DNA of 64,000 nucleotides. Source: a virus. The DNA lies in IMG/VR virus record IMGVR_UViG_3300009008_000013, positions 47,814 to 111,813 of that record, one strand, 5' to 3'. The position numbers and the translations under genes were made by a program. Shown in pieces: positions 52,382-60,926 of the stretch (position 1 is its first letter; each line of letters begins with the position of its first letter). A model generated the notes under the pieces. That model saw nothing but the letters and a program-made list of their open reading frames with translations. It ran no database searches and was not told the DNA's origin.

Positions 52382-53263
52382 ATGGCAAAGGAATTAAGAG
52401 TTAACAGCGATTATAATATCAACGTTGGTTCAAATGATGTTAATATTACAGCAGATGCATTTCAAGTAACAGGCAATTTAGTTGTTACTGGAACTACTAC
52501 CACGGTTAATACAACAGATTTAGACATTCAAGATAATACAATTGTATTAAACAAGAATGAATCAGGAGCAGGTGTTACGCTTGGAACAGCAGGTGTTGTA
52601 ATTGAAAGAGGCACTTCTGACGATACATCATTGATTTGGAATGAAACTACAGACAAATGGAGTTTTAAACTCGGCTCGGGATTAGCAGACTTAGAAGCAC
52701 TTTCTGTTACAACAACAGGTGATTTAACTGTTAATGGTGTTACTATTAGCGACATATTAGATGAAGATAATATGGCAAGTGATAGTGCTACTGCTTTAGC
52801 AACACAACAATCTATCAAAGCATATGTAGATACTGCGGCAGGGTCACCAACCCCAGGTGGTGCTAATACTAATATTCAATATAATAATAGTGGAACTCTT
52901 GCTGGTAGTTCAAACATTGTATTTGATAATGGAACAAATGCTGTTACTATAACAGGTGAACTTAGTGTAGATAATATTAATATTAATGCAAATGATATTA
53001 TTTCATCTAACACAAATGGTAATATTACTCTTACGCCAAATGGAACGGGTAATATTGTATTATCCAAAGCGGCCAGCGTTTCAGTACAGTTAGATTTTAC
53101 TGATCAAGGCGGTGATCCAGGTGCTACAGTATCTGTTAATAAAATTTATTCCAAAACACCAAGCGGTGGTGGCACAGGACTATATTTCGTAAATAACACA
53201 ACAAGTGGAGAAATGATAAGTAAGAGTAAAGCAATTGCTTATGCTTTAGTATTTGGTGGATAA
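52382..53263 (+). CDS. Tail fibre-like protein with shared fibre module, 293 aa
   Basis: The first 100 residues hold the module that also occurs in the fibre proteins at 9098 and 60927: TTTVNTTDLDIQDNTIVLNK, then VVIERGTSDDTSLIWNE. Next comes ATALATQQSIKAYVD, a motif of phage fibre proteins, and a C-terminal part rich in NGNITLTPNGTGNIVLS repeats. The final YALVFGG end is shared in style with short adhesins. It is beta-rich and should be a fibre or appendage. The gene is 3 nt from the next one, so the fibre genes at 52382-54101 form one late operon. Confidence 0.72.
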   Translation: MAKELRVNSDYNINVGSNDVNITADAFQVTGNLVVTGTTTTVNTTDLDIQDNTIVLNKNESGAGVTLGTAGVVIERGTSDDTSLIWNETTDKWSFKLGSGLADLEALSVTTTGDLTVNGVTISDILDEDNMASDSATALATQQSIKAYVDTAAGSPTPGGANTNIQYNNSGTLAGSSNIVFDNGTNAVTITGELSVDNININANDIISSNTNGNITLTPNGTGNIVLSKAASVSVQLDFTDQGGDPGATVSVNKIYSKTPSGGGTGLYFVNNTTSGEMISKSKAIAYALVFGG

Positions 53264-53266
53264 TTT

Positions 53267-53665
53267 ATGGCAGTCACAATAACAAATGTAACAAACAATT
53301 CTTCAACAGCAATTTTTACTGCATCAGGCAATGTTGCTGTTACAGATATAATTATTTTTAATACGGATAGTCACGCCGACTCATTTTTTAATTGGGCATT
53401 GAATTTAGTTCCCAGCGGTGACTCTGTAACAGTTAATAATTTATTATATGATTCATCCAAAGCGGGAGGTTTTGCAGTTCCTATCTCTACTGGATCAAAT
53501 TTACATGTAAACACTATAACAGGATTTACTGCCAATAAGTGGCTATTAACAAATGGTGATAAATTTTATATTGATTTAGATGATGCAAGTAACTCATCTA
53601 CCAATTGGTCTGGTTCGCCGGCGACAGTACCTGTAAATGTTTTTGTTAACTATATGAGTTTATAA
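53267..53665 (+). CDS. Putative structural protein, 132 aa
   Basis: A small beta-rich protein with hydrophobic strands and Thr/Asn/Ser-rich turns (VTNNSSTAIFTASGNVAVTDIIIF), no catalytic motif and no membrane segment. It begins 3 nt after the 293-aa fibre gene and ends 4 nt before the 143-aa gene, so all three are in one operon. It is probably a virion accessory or a fibre cap. I do not recognise a family; the call relies on composition and context. Confidence 0.55.
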   Translation: MAVTITNVTNNSSTAIFTASGNVAVTDIIIFNTDSHADSFFNWALNLVPSGDSVTVNNLLYDSSKAGGFAVPISTGSNLHVNTITGFTANKWLLTNGDKFYIDLDDASNSSTNWSGSPATVPVNVFVNYMSL

Positions 53666-53669
53666 TATT

Positions 53670-54101
53670 ATGCCATTTGATCGTACAAATCCAGAATACT
53701 TTACTCAGGAATTATTCAATCTTGGTGGAACAAATGCCATACGAATTCCTATAGGAACTACGAATCAACGACCAGGATCTGCTATAGCAGACTCTGGGAT
53801 GGTTAGATTTAATGTCACAACAGGTGGATTAGAAACATATCATTTAGGCACTTGGAATCAAATAAGAATTAACGGCACTACGACTATTACTAAAGATACA
53901 GACACTGGCGATGGCTCAACAACGGCATTTAATATGTTATCCTCTGCGCCTGCTGACGAAAACAATATTCTTATTTTTATTAATAACATTTTCCAAGAAC
54001 CAGATTCTGCTTACACAGTATCAGGAACAACTATTACATTTACATCTGCCCCGCCTAACAGTCATGTTATTGTAGCATTAAGCGGATTCGACACAGTTTA
54101 A
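53670..54101 (+). CDS. Putative fibre/tail accessory protein, 143 aa
   Basis: Residues 27-62 read RPGSAIADSGMVRFNVTTGGLETYHLGTWNQI, a short fold seen in several phage fibre proteins, and the second half contains DTGDGSTTAFNM ... IFINNIFQEPDSAYTVSGTTITF, a beta-hairpin module repeated in the proteins at 57600 and in the giant protein at 11476. Thus it is a stand-alone two-module member of this fibre set. It lies at the end of the fibre operon. The late box at 54115-54122 follows 14 nt after its stop. Confidence 0.6.
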   Translation: MPFDRTNPEYFTQELFNLGGTNAIRIPIGTTNQRPGSAIADSGMVRFNVTTGGLETYHLGTWNQIRINGTTTITKDTDTGDGSTTAFNMLSSAPADENNILIFINNIFQEPDSAYTVSGTTITFTSAPPNSHVIVALSGFDTV

Positions 54102-54114
54102 TAATTAAACTCTA

Positions 54115-54122
54115 TATAAATA
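54115..54122 (+). promoter_or_regulatory. T4-type late promoter box
   Basis: Exact TATAAATA, 32 nt upstream of the ATG at 54154. The distance equals that at 52350, supporting a common late-promoter arrangement. Confidence 0.65.
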
Positions 54123-54153
54123 CGGTATAAAGTATTTTTAAACGGAGAATAAT

Positions 54154-57100
54154 ATGGCTATAGGTCGCGTCTCGGGACCAATGTTACAACCAAATCTAGT
54201 CAGACAAGGCACTGACTTGGCATTTGAAACAGACTTATTATATCTAGATGTAACTAACTCACGTATTGGTATTAACGAAGCTGCCCCGGGGTACTCGTTG
54301 GATATTGCCGGCGATCTACAAGTTGGTAACATTGAAATTGATACCAATACAATCACTACAACAAATACAAATGGTAATTTAATACTAAATGCTAACGGCA
54401 CGGGTATTATTTCTGTTTCTAGTAAAGTAGTTGAAGATGTAGCAACTCCGGTAGCAGGTACAGATGCGGCAAACAAAGCATATGTAGATACTCAAATAGC
54501 AGGCCTAGGCGGTGGCACACTTACATTAGGTACACCAACAGATGGCAGCTTAACAACGTGCAGTGCGTATTTAGATTGGACATCGTCTACATTAGTTGTA
54601 GATGCTATTGATGATTTAAACGAAGTTGTTGAAAACATTCGTAATAGTACTTTTGTTAAGGAAGTAGACTTTACTGCTGACCAAACAGTAGGTGGTGCAG
54701 GACTTGTTGTAACACTAACTATTACTGCCACAGGAAACGCAAATAGATACACTATTGATTGGGGCGATGGTAACACAACAACAGGAACAACAGACAGTAC
54801 TCCAACACATACATATAGTTCTAACGTAGGATCACCATTTGATGTAGAGGTCACTGCATATAACAATAGTGGCTGTGGAACAGGAAGCACCGCAACTAAA
54901 TTAAGAGCGGGATATATTATTATCTATACTGCTAACCCGGTTGTTAGTTTTGCCGCATATGCCGCTTCATCAGGCGGTAGTCCAATTACATATTGGGATG
55001 ACGGTGACCAAGTTTACTTTGATAATAATACAACAAACATTGGCGGTGCTACAATTCAATACACTTGGGATTGGGACGATGGTAGTAGCGACAATGTTAT
55101 TTCAAGTGATAGTGCCGCAGGTGGTTCTGCCGGCGCAAGACTTGACCATACGTTTACGGAAATTTCAGAACAAGAAATAACAAGAACAGTTATACTAACA
55201 CTAGACAGTCATAATACTGCTGATCCATCAGTAATACCAACTAGTGACAATGTCGCATATAAAATTTATGACACACATACTCCTGAAGTATCATTAAGTG
55301 CGACAACAGGTATTAACGAAGAAAGTACTAGTGGATTACCGATTACCTTTACTAATAATACTGAAGCAACAATTGGCAGTTATGCAACATATGGTATTCA
55401 ATATGAATACCAATGGGGCGATGGAACTTCAGATACAACAGTAAATGTTGGTACAGGCGGAAGTGGTGACACTGGTAACACTATTAGTCACACGTTTGCG
55501 TTGAGTCCAAGCGACCAAGCATCAGGAACAGCAAGAAATTATACTGGTAACTTGAGAGTTATTAGTAATCATACAAGTAGTCCATTTATTAGTTCTAACT
55601 TTACAGTTCACGTTGAACCAGATGTTAGAGCAAACATTGCGGCCACAGCAGTAACAACAAGTGATAGATCTGGTGACAATCAATATGACATTTATGATTA
55701 CACAGACTACAATGGAAATAATAGAGCATTAGTAAGAGCAACAAACACATCACAAAACGCAGATGATTATGTATATAATTGGGGTGATGGTAGTACAAAC
55801 GACACTCCTACTGAAGATGGTGTAAGTGCTGGTTCTATAGGCGCAACATTAGATCATGATTATGCAGGTGAATCAGCAGGCAATTACACATTAGCCTTTA
55901 CAGCAAACGGAACTCCTGATTTAACATTACAGTCAGATTCAGATTCAAGTATTGTGTTCCAAATGAATGCAACGCCATCTGCACCAGCGAATTTGAGTAC
56001 TAAATCGCTAACGTTGAGTGATTCATACCAAGGCTCAAGTCCAAAACTTTGTGCTGGATTTGCAGATAACAGTACGAGTAATCCATTGGTTGCGGGCGCG
56101 GCGTTGACTACAACTACAGCAAGACGATATACAAGTGGCACAATTGACACAAATGTTATTGCTAATGCTTACAATGGTTTGAGTGGAACACTAACTGCAA
56201 CTGTTAACGGCGTTGATAAAGGTAATAAAACATTTACAACAGCATTGAACGAGAATGGAACATTTACCTCGCTTGTTGTAAGTGACCAACGTGATGCTAA
56301 CGACACAATTAGTTCAGCAACTTATCCAACAGGATTTTATCAAACGTTTGATGCCAAAATTACGCAAGCACTTGCAAGTTATACAGTAGGTGTAAATGAC
56401 GAAAGATTAGAACACAGTGCAACAGGTAATACAAACTATGTTTCTGTTGTATATGATGATATAACAGCAACGCCTACTATAGATGATTCTGGCACATTGT
56501 CTGAAGGAACTGGCGGCACAAAAAGATATGTTTCTGGTATACCATATTATAACACAGGAAGTCCAACACTTACTTTAACTGGTGTACAGGTTAGTGATTT
56601 AACAGGACAAGCCTACCGAGATACGTCATCAGTCGTTGAAGTAGATAACGGAACAAACCAAGAAAGTACAAGTAGCGCGGCAACTACTAATTCAAACTAT
56701 ACTTACGCACAAATTGATGGTGCAAGTTCAATGCTAACAGGCGGTATACCAAATGCTGATACTGGCGTTGCGTCTGCATACACGATAGGATCTCTTTCAG
56801 TACCTATTACAACAAGTAGCGTAAGAACAGTTGACAGAGTAAAAGTAAGAGCATCCAACTGTAACGGAACAAGTAGTTATGTTGAAAACACAACTAATAT
56901 TCAAGTACACAGATCATCACAGAGTGGTATTGTTGAACAGACCATTGCTGTAGCAGATAGTTTAGGCAACGGCACGTATACAGATGATGGCAAACGTGTA
57001 TTTGATTTTAATGCCGACACAACAAACACACCTAGTTTTAACGGTGCAACAAATTTTTATACTAACGATTTATATTCTGAAAATAGTGATCCAGGTGTTA

Positions 57101-57600
57101 GTGGAACAAAAGAAGCAACAATTAGACTTGGTGTTTTAAAATACGATGTAACAGATTATAGTTCAGGCTTCCTACCAGTAGGACCTGATCGTAGTGCTGA
57201 TACGGGAACACAATACTTTACATTTGCTTTCCGTAGACAAGTTGTTGCTAACTTTGATATTAACATTACATCAAGTTCAGGCATAAGTGGATTATGGATT
57301 GCCGCACCAGGCACTGCAATTGATAGTGCTAGTGGACTAAATGGATGGATAGATTCAAGTACAACATATGGTGGTAGTGGTGTTCCGGGCAGTGATACAG
57401 GCAATGGCGGTAACGGCAGTAATGGCTGTGCGTTTACATCAGGTGACAGAATTGCAACAGGCACATCACTAAGTGGTGGCTATACAATGACACTTGGCTC
57501 AGAGAATATGTCCAATGCTACAGGCAATGTCGTATTGGTAAGAATAGCACTAGCAAGCGGTGAATCAGTGACTGCGATAAGCATAGGGGAGGCTTCATAA
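54154..57600 (+). CDS. PKD-repeat tail adhesin/fibre protein, 1148 aa
   Basis: The N-terminal 180 residues resemble fibre proteins (GPMLQPNLVRQGTDLAFETDLLYLDVTNSRIGI, VAGTDAANKAYVDTQI). Then four PKD-like Ig domains are marked by the WGDG/WDDG motif: about residues 199 (YTIDWGDGNTT), 305 (YTWDWDDGSSDN), 418 (YEYQWGDGTSDTT) and 540 (YVYNWGDGSTND), each followed by a HxY/HTF end strand. The C-terminal 500 residues are Ser/Thr/Gly/Asn-rich with beta-rich repeats. PKD domains commonly bind glycans or other proteins, so this is a good receptor-binding candidate. Its stop overlaps the next ATG by one base (TAATG). Confidence 0.75.
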   Translation: MAIGRVSGPMLQPNLVRQGTDLAFETDLLYLDVTNSRIGINEAAPGYSLDIAGDLQVGNIEIDTNTITTTNTNGNLILNANGTGIISVSSKVVEDVATPVAGTDAANKAYVDTQIAGLGGGTLTLGTPTDGSLTTCSAYLDWTSSTLVVDAIDDLNEVVENIRNSTFVKEVDFTADQTVGGAGLVVTLTITATGNANRYTIDWGDGNTTTGTTDSTPTHTYSSNVGSPFDVEVTAYNNSGCGTGSTATKLRAGYIIIYTANPVVSFAAYAASSGGSPITYWDDGDQVYFDNNTTNIGGATIQYTWDWDDGSSDNVISSDSAAGGSAGARLDHTFTEISEQEITRTVILTLDSHNTADPSVIPTSDNVAYKIYDTHTPEVSLSATTGINEESTSGLPITFTNNTEATIGSYATYGIQYEYQWGDGTSDTTVNVGTGGSGDTGNTISHTFALSPSDQASGTARNYTGNLRVISNHTSSPFISSNFTVHVEPDVRANIAATAVTTSDRSGDNQYDIYDYTDYNGNNRALVRATNTSQNADDYVYNWGDGSTNDTPTEDGVSAGSIGATLDHDYAGESAGNYTLAFTANGTPDLTLQSDSDSSIVFQMNATPSAPANLSTKSLTLSDSYQGSSPKLCAGFADNSTSNPLVAGAALTTTTARRYTSGTIDTNVIANAYNGLSGTLTATVNGVDKGNKTFTTALNENGTFTSLVVSDQRDANDTISSATYPTGFYQTFDAKITQALASYTVGVNDERLEHSATGNTNYVSVVYDDITATPTIDDSGTLSEGTGGTKRYVSGIPYYNTGSPTLTLTGVQVSDLTGQAYRDTSSVVEVDNGTNQESTSSAATTNSNYTYAQIDGASSMLTGGIPNADTGVASAYTIGSLSVPITTSSVRTVDRVKVRASNCNGTSSYVENTTNIQVHRSSQSGIVEQTIAVADSLGNGTYTDDGKRVFDFNADTTNTPSFNGATNFYTNDLYSENSDPGVSGTKEATIRLGVLKYDVTDYSSGFLPVGPDRSADTGTQYFTFAFRRQVVANFDINITSSSGISGLWIAAPGTAIDSASGLNGWIDSSTTYGGSGVPGSDTGNGGNGSNGCAFTSGDRIATGTSLSGGYTMTLGSENMSNATGNVVLVRIALASGESVTAISIGEAS

Positions 57601-58877
57601 TGGCCATTTCAGATAGCCAAAAAATTGACTACCTATGGAAAAAACTAGGTTACGGTGCTACCAAAACAGATACAAACGCACTTAAAAAGGCGCCTAACGA
57701 AGCGATTTCAAGTTCGTTGTTGCTACGTGGCGACAAAGTTTGGAAGGAGGCTTCAAGTATTCCTAGCACAATACCAGGATCAAGCTCCGAGGTTGTAACT
57801 GTATACACGACAAGTGCCCCACAAGAATGCACAGAAGATATTACATCAACAGCGAATAGAACTTGGAAAACAGGACTAACAGATTGGATATCACCTGAAA
57901 TTGGTTCAACATACCAAGTAAAAGCTTATATACACACTAGCAGTAGTGCTGGATCTGCCGCGTCTGGAGGCACACAGGTATTTGCTACAGGTTCTGGTAA
58001 TAACGACGAATGGTTTTTTGATTATCAAAGTGGCGTATTACACTTTATTAGTACAAACTTGCCTAATGGCGTAAGTTTTACAGGCAAGAGTGTTTATATT
58101 AGTGGTGCGAGATACACAGGTGACTTTGGCGTAGGCGGTGACTTGGGAGATTTTACATTCTCAACAAATGTAATGTCAACAAGCACAACAAACGGTAATA
58201 TACAAATTGATCCAGATGGAACAGGACAATTACAAATTGTAGGCACAAATTCTATAGCAATGCCAAATGGCACCACAGCACAACGACCAGGATCACCATC
58301 AGCGGGCGATTTTCGTTATAACAGCACTAGTAATAAAATGGAATACTATAATGGTACTTCTTGGGTTGATTTAGAAGCAAGTAATTATGCATTAGTATCA
58401 AGTGACTCATTTACTGGCGACGGTACAACAACTGCATTTACACTGAGTTCGTCAGCAACAACAAACGGTACTATCGTTAATATTAACGGTGCTTTACAAC
58501 AACCTACATCAGCATATAGTGTAAGTGGCACAACGCTTACAATGGTAGAAGCACCACACACTGATGACATTGTAGAAGTAAGAATTTTTAGTACTTCATT
58601 AATTAGTACACAAAATTTAATTGCGGATGCTGATAATGATACAAGAATAAGAGTAGAAGCAAGTACTGACGAAGATACAATTCGTTTTGCGACAGCCGGT
58701 ACCGAAGTTGCTACGATGACTACTGGTGCAACAGTTTTTGCTAATGCGGTACAATTAGCAAGCATGACAACAACACAAAGAAACTCATTATCGGCTGCCA
58801 ACGGTATGATTATTTACAATACTACAGATAACAAATTCCAAGGCTATGAAAATGGATCTTGGGCAGACTTAATATAA
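57600..58877 (+). CDS. Tail fibre-like virion protein, 425 aa
   Basis: The N-terminus MAISDSQKIDYLWKKLGYGATKTDTNALKKAPNEAISSS is a conserved opening of a virion protein in T4-like marine phages. The middle has the MVFATGSGNN/GVLHF type strands; after residue 210 come NGNIQIDPDGTGQLQI and RPGSPSAGDFRYNSTSNKMEYYNGTSWVDL, then TGDGTTTAFTL ... VNINGALQQPTSAYSVSG, and at the end MIIYNTTDNKFQGYENGSWADL. These modules are shared with the other fibre proteins here. It overlaps the PKD adhesin gene by one base and is followed 25 nt later by the oxygenase gene. Confidence 0.68.
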   Translation: MAISDSQKIDYLWKKLGYGATKTDTNALKKAPNEAISSSLLLRGDKVWKEASSIPSTIPGSSSEVVTVYTTSAPQECTEDITSTANRTWKTGLTDWISPEIGSTYQVKAYIHTSSSAGSAASGGTQVFATGSGNNDEWFFDYQSGVLHFISTNLPNGVSFTGKSVYISGARYTGDFGVGGDLGDFTFSTNVMSTSTTNGNIQIDPDGTGQLQIVGTNSIAMPNGTTAQRPGSPSAGDFRYNSTSNKMEYYNGTSWVDLEASNYALVSSDSFTGDGTTTAFTLSSSATTNGTIVNINGALQQPTSAYSVSGTTLTMVEAPHTDDIVEVRIFSTSLISTQNLIADADNDTRIRVEASTDEDTIRFATAGTEVATMTTGATVFANAVQLASMTTTQRNSLSAANGMIIYNTTDNKFQGYENGSWADLI

Positions 58878-58902
58878 GTTAATAAAAATATTTAAATGTT
58901 CT

Positions 58903-59586
58903 ATGATAAAAGAATTCTACTTACAAAATAAAGACAAAGTATGGAATTACGAACCGATTCCAAGTGACAAAGATCCTGTCAATTGGGTTAATTGGGAATG
59001 TAAATATCCATGGTTAAAACTACAAATAGATGCCCCGTTTAAAGAAATGCTTGAAGAAGCAAAGAACATAAAACATATGTTTGTAGAACATCGCGATGAT
59101 CAGTCACAAGGCTGGAAAAGTATTTGTTTACACGGAATTGATGATCACATAACTGGACCACCGCAAGATCATGGCTATAGCAACGACACTCTTAGAGTGT
59201 GGACAAACGCATCTAATCATTGTCCTATAACAACAAATTATTTTAAAAATACATTTCCTTTTAGTGCATATGATAGATTAAGAATTATGTTACTTGAGCC
59301 CGGCGGATATGTTGATGTGCATTATGACGGACTTAGAGAAGATAATCCTAGTAGAGCAGTTAACTTCAGCCTTAATCACCCAAAAGACTGTCATCTAATT
59401 ACAGAAAATGGAATAGTTCCATTTGAAAACACAGGCAGTATAATTCATTTTAACATTGCATATGACCATTGTGTTATAAACAATAGTAGTGAAGATAGAT
59501 ATCATATTATTGTACATGGTGCAGAAACAGATCAATTTAATAATATTGTTTTAACCAGTTATGAAAGTCAAATTAATATTGCTTAG
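58903..59586 (+). CDS. Fe(II)/2-oxoglutarate oxygenase, aspartyl/asparaginyl hydroxylase-like, 227 aa
   Basis: The HxD...H...R pattern of the aspartyl/asparaginyl beta-hydroxylase family is visible: H140-Y-D142 in VDVHYDGLRED, H189 in YDHCVINNSSEDRYHIIVHG and R199. H140, D142 and H189 would bind iron and R199 would bind 2-oxoglutarate. Such enzymes hydroxylate Asp, Asn or Pro residues, or sugars. The gene lies between fibre genes and a following unknown gene, so the substrate may be a virion or host-surface protein. It overlaps the next frame by 26 nt. It could alternatively act on small molecules. Confidence 0.75.
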   Translation: MIKEFYLQNKDKVWNYEPIPSDKDPVNWVNWECKYPWLKLQIDAPFKEMLEEAKNIKHMFVEHRDDQSQGWKSICLHGIDDHITGPPQDHGYSNDTLRVWTNASNHCPITTNYFKNTFPFSAYDRLRIMLLEPGGYVDVHYDGLREDNPSRAVNFSLNHPKDCHLITENGIVPFENTGSIIHFNIAYDHCVINNSSEDRYHIIVHGAETDQFNNIVLTSYESQINIA

Positions 59587-60628
59587 AATTACAGATAAAA
59601 ATTGTAAAAATATAGCAGACAGATTATGTGATTTTACAGAATTTTGTGTTCAGCAGAGATATCCTATACACTTGCAAAATGATACAGACCCTATTGTTAA
59701 AGCAGATGAAGATTATATTTTTGTTATAAAAGCAGGGCATGTGTTTTGGGATAGATCAATTTTTGACCAATGCATTGACGAATCAAACGAAGCAGTAATA
59801 GGAAATGAAAATTGGTTTTTAATTAATTGTAAACTACTCGAAACTGATAAAGAAGCGTATATACCAACAAAAACATTTTCTAATAAAATAGAAATATTAA
59901 AAGCATATTGCTACCCAGAAAACTACTACAGTGATATAAAAAGGTTAATGGAAAATTTAGATAATCCAATGCCTCAAGAAGTAGAACCATTCGCATTTGA
60001 ATTACGTGAAGCTGTGAGAAATTTAACAGATGGATACTACATTATAAACACAGAAGAAGTTAATATATCACATAAGTTTGCATATAAGTTTGACAATTAT
60101 ATAGGCGTATGTGGTGGATTAAAAACTTATATTTTGTTAGGACAGGATTATTTTACAGACAACACAAATGTTTTAATGTTTGATATTAGTCCTGCCGCAA
60201 TAAAGTGGCAACAATATCTAAAAAATAACTGGGATGGTGAAATAGAATCCTTTAAACTTTTAACAAATAAATTCGTAAAGGCAAATCCAAATTTAGTAGG
60301 AATTCAAGACGGCGATCGCACAATTGAAAAATATATTAGTGAAAACAATATTACATCATTAGAACTAAAACAATACTGGAATAAGTTTTTAAAGTTAAAT
60401 GTAGTATATAAACAATTAGATCTTTTTAATAATGAACACATTGAGGAACTTTTGGAACATACAAAAAACAAACATAATACATATTTTTGGCTTAGTAATT
60501 GTTTTCAAATGGAACGGTTAATATTTCAATACGGTTCACATATTAATTTACAATCTGAGTTTATAAAGAGTTTTAGAAATCGTTCTAGTTCAACATGCGC
60601 CTTCGATATATCATCTGATTTATATTAA
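59561..60628 (+). CDS. Unknown protein, possible nucleotide- or SAM-binding fold, 355 aa
   Basis: The gene starts at an ATG 26 nt inside the oxygenase gene in another frame, so the pair is co-expressed. I do not recognise a family. One stretch (YIGVCGGLKTYILLGQDYFTDNTNVLMFDISPAAIKWQQYL) resembles a Rossmann motif: a Gly-rich loop followed by an acidic strand end and a helix, as in SAM-dependent methyltransferases. The rest is mixed helix and strand, without signal peptide. Possible roles include modifying the oxygenase's target, or a nucleotide-sugar function. Stop at 60628 precedes a 298-nt spacer rich in palindromes. Confidence 0.55.
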   Translation: MKVKLILLRITDKNCKNIADRLCDFTEFCVQQRYPIHLQNDTDPIVKADEDYIFVIKAGHVFWDRSIFDQCIDESNEAVIGNENWFLINCKLLETDKEAYIPTKTFSNKIEILKAYCYPENYYSDIKRLMENLDNPMPQEVEPFAFELREAVRNLTDGYYIINTEEVNISHKFAYKFDNYIGVCGGLKTYILLGQDYFTDNTNVLMFDISPAAIKWQQYLKNNWDGEIESFKLLTNKFVKANPNLVGIQDGDRTIEKYISENNITSLELKQYWNKFLKLNVVYKQLDLFNNEHIEELLEHTKNKHNTYFWLSNCFQMERLIFQYGSHINLQSEFIKSFRNRSSSTCAFDISSDLY

Positions 60629-60773
60629 AATAACTCTAGTCTTGCACGTAAAATGAAAATAATATGCTACTATAATAGTTATATGCTACTAAAATCGTTA
60701 ATTTAAACGCCTTAGTTAGTATATATGTGCTAACACTATTTCTCCATAAATCCATTTAAATATAGGCATACTG

Positions 60774-60791
60774 TATATGCTCGAGCATATA
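60774..60791. repeat. 18-bp perfect palindrome in the terminal fibre leader
   Basis: TATATGCTCGAGCATATA is its own reverse complement. It is the first of three palindromes between 60774 and 60902. The central CTCGAG also forms the centre of a 12-bp palindrome at 9007-9018. Confidence 0.7.
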
Positions 60792-60831
60792 GATGACCTT
60801 TATATCTCTCAATAACGTTAGATTTAAAGGA

Positions 60832-60853
60832 TCTGTCTGCAATTGCAGACAGA
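60832..60853. repeat. 22-bp perfect palindrome in the terminal fibre leader
   Basis: Positions 60832-60853 form a perfect inverted repeat whose half is TCTGTCTGCAA. As RNA it folds into a strong hairpin. It is the longest perfect palindrome I found in the window. Confidence 0.75.
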
Positions 60854-60884
60854 ATCATTCCATAATATGTATATATGGTATATT

Positions 60885-60906
60885 AAGTCTTATATAAGAC
60901 TTTTTT
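60885..60906 (+). terminator. Palindrome plus T-run before the fibre gene
   Basis: AAGTCTTAT with ATAAGACTT (60885-60902) is followed by a run of T, giving a factor-independent terminator shape. It lies only 21 nt upstream of the ATG at 60927, so it may attenuate, or end transcripts from upstream before a late promoter restarts. No exact TATAAATA lies between it and the gene. Confidence 0.55.
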
Positions 60907-60926
60907 ATAGGAATGGAGAAAAATAA

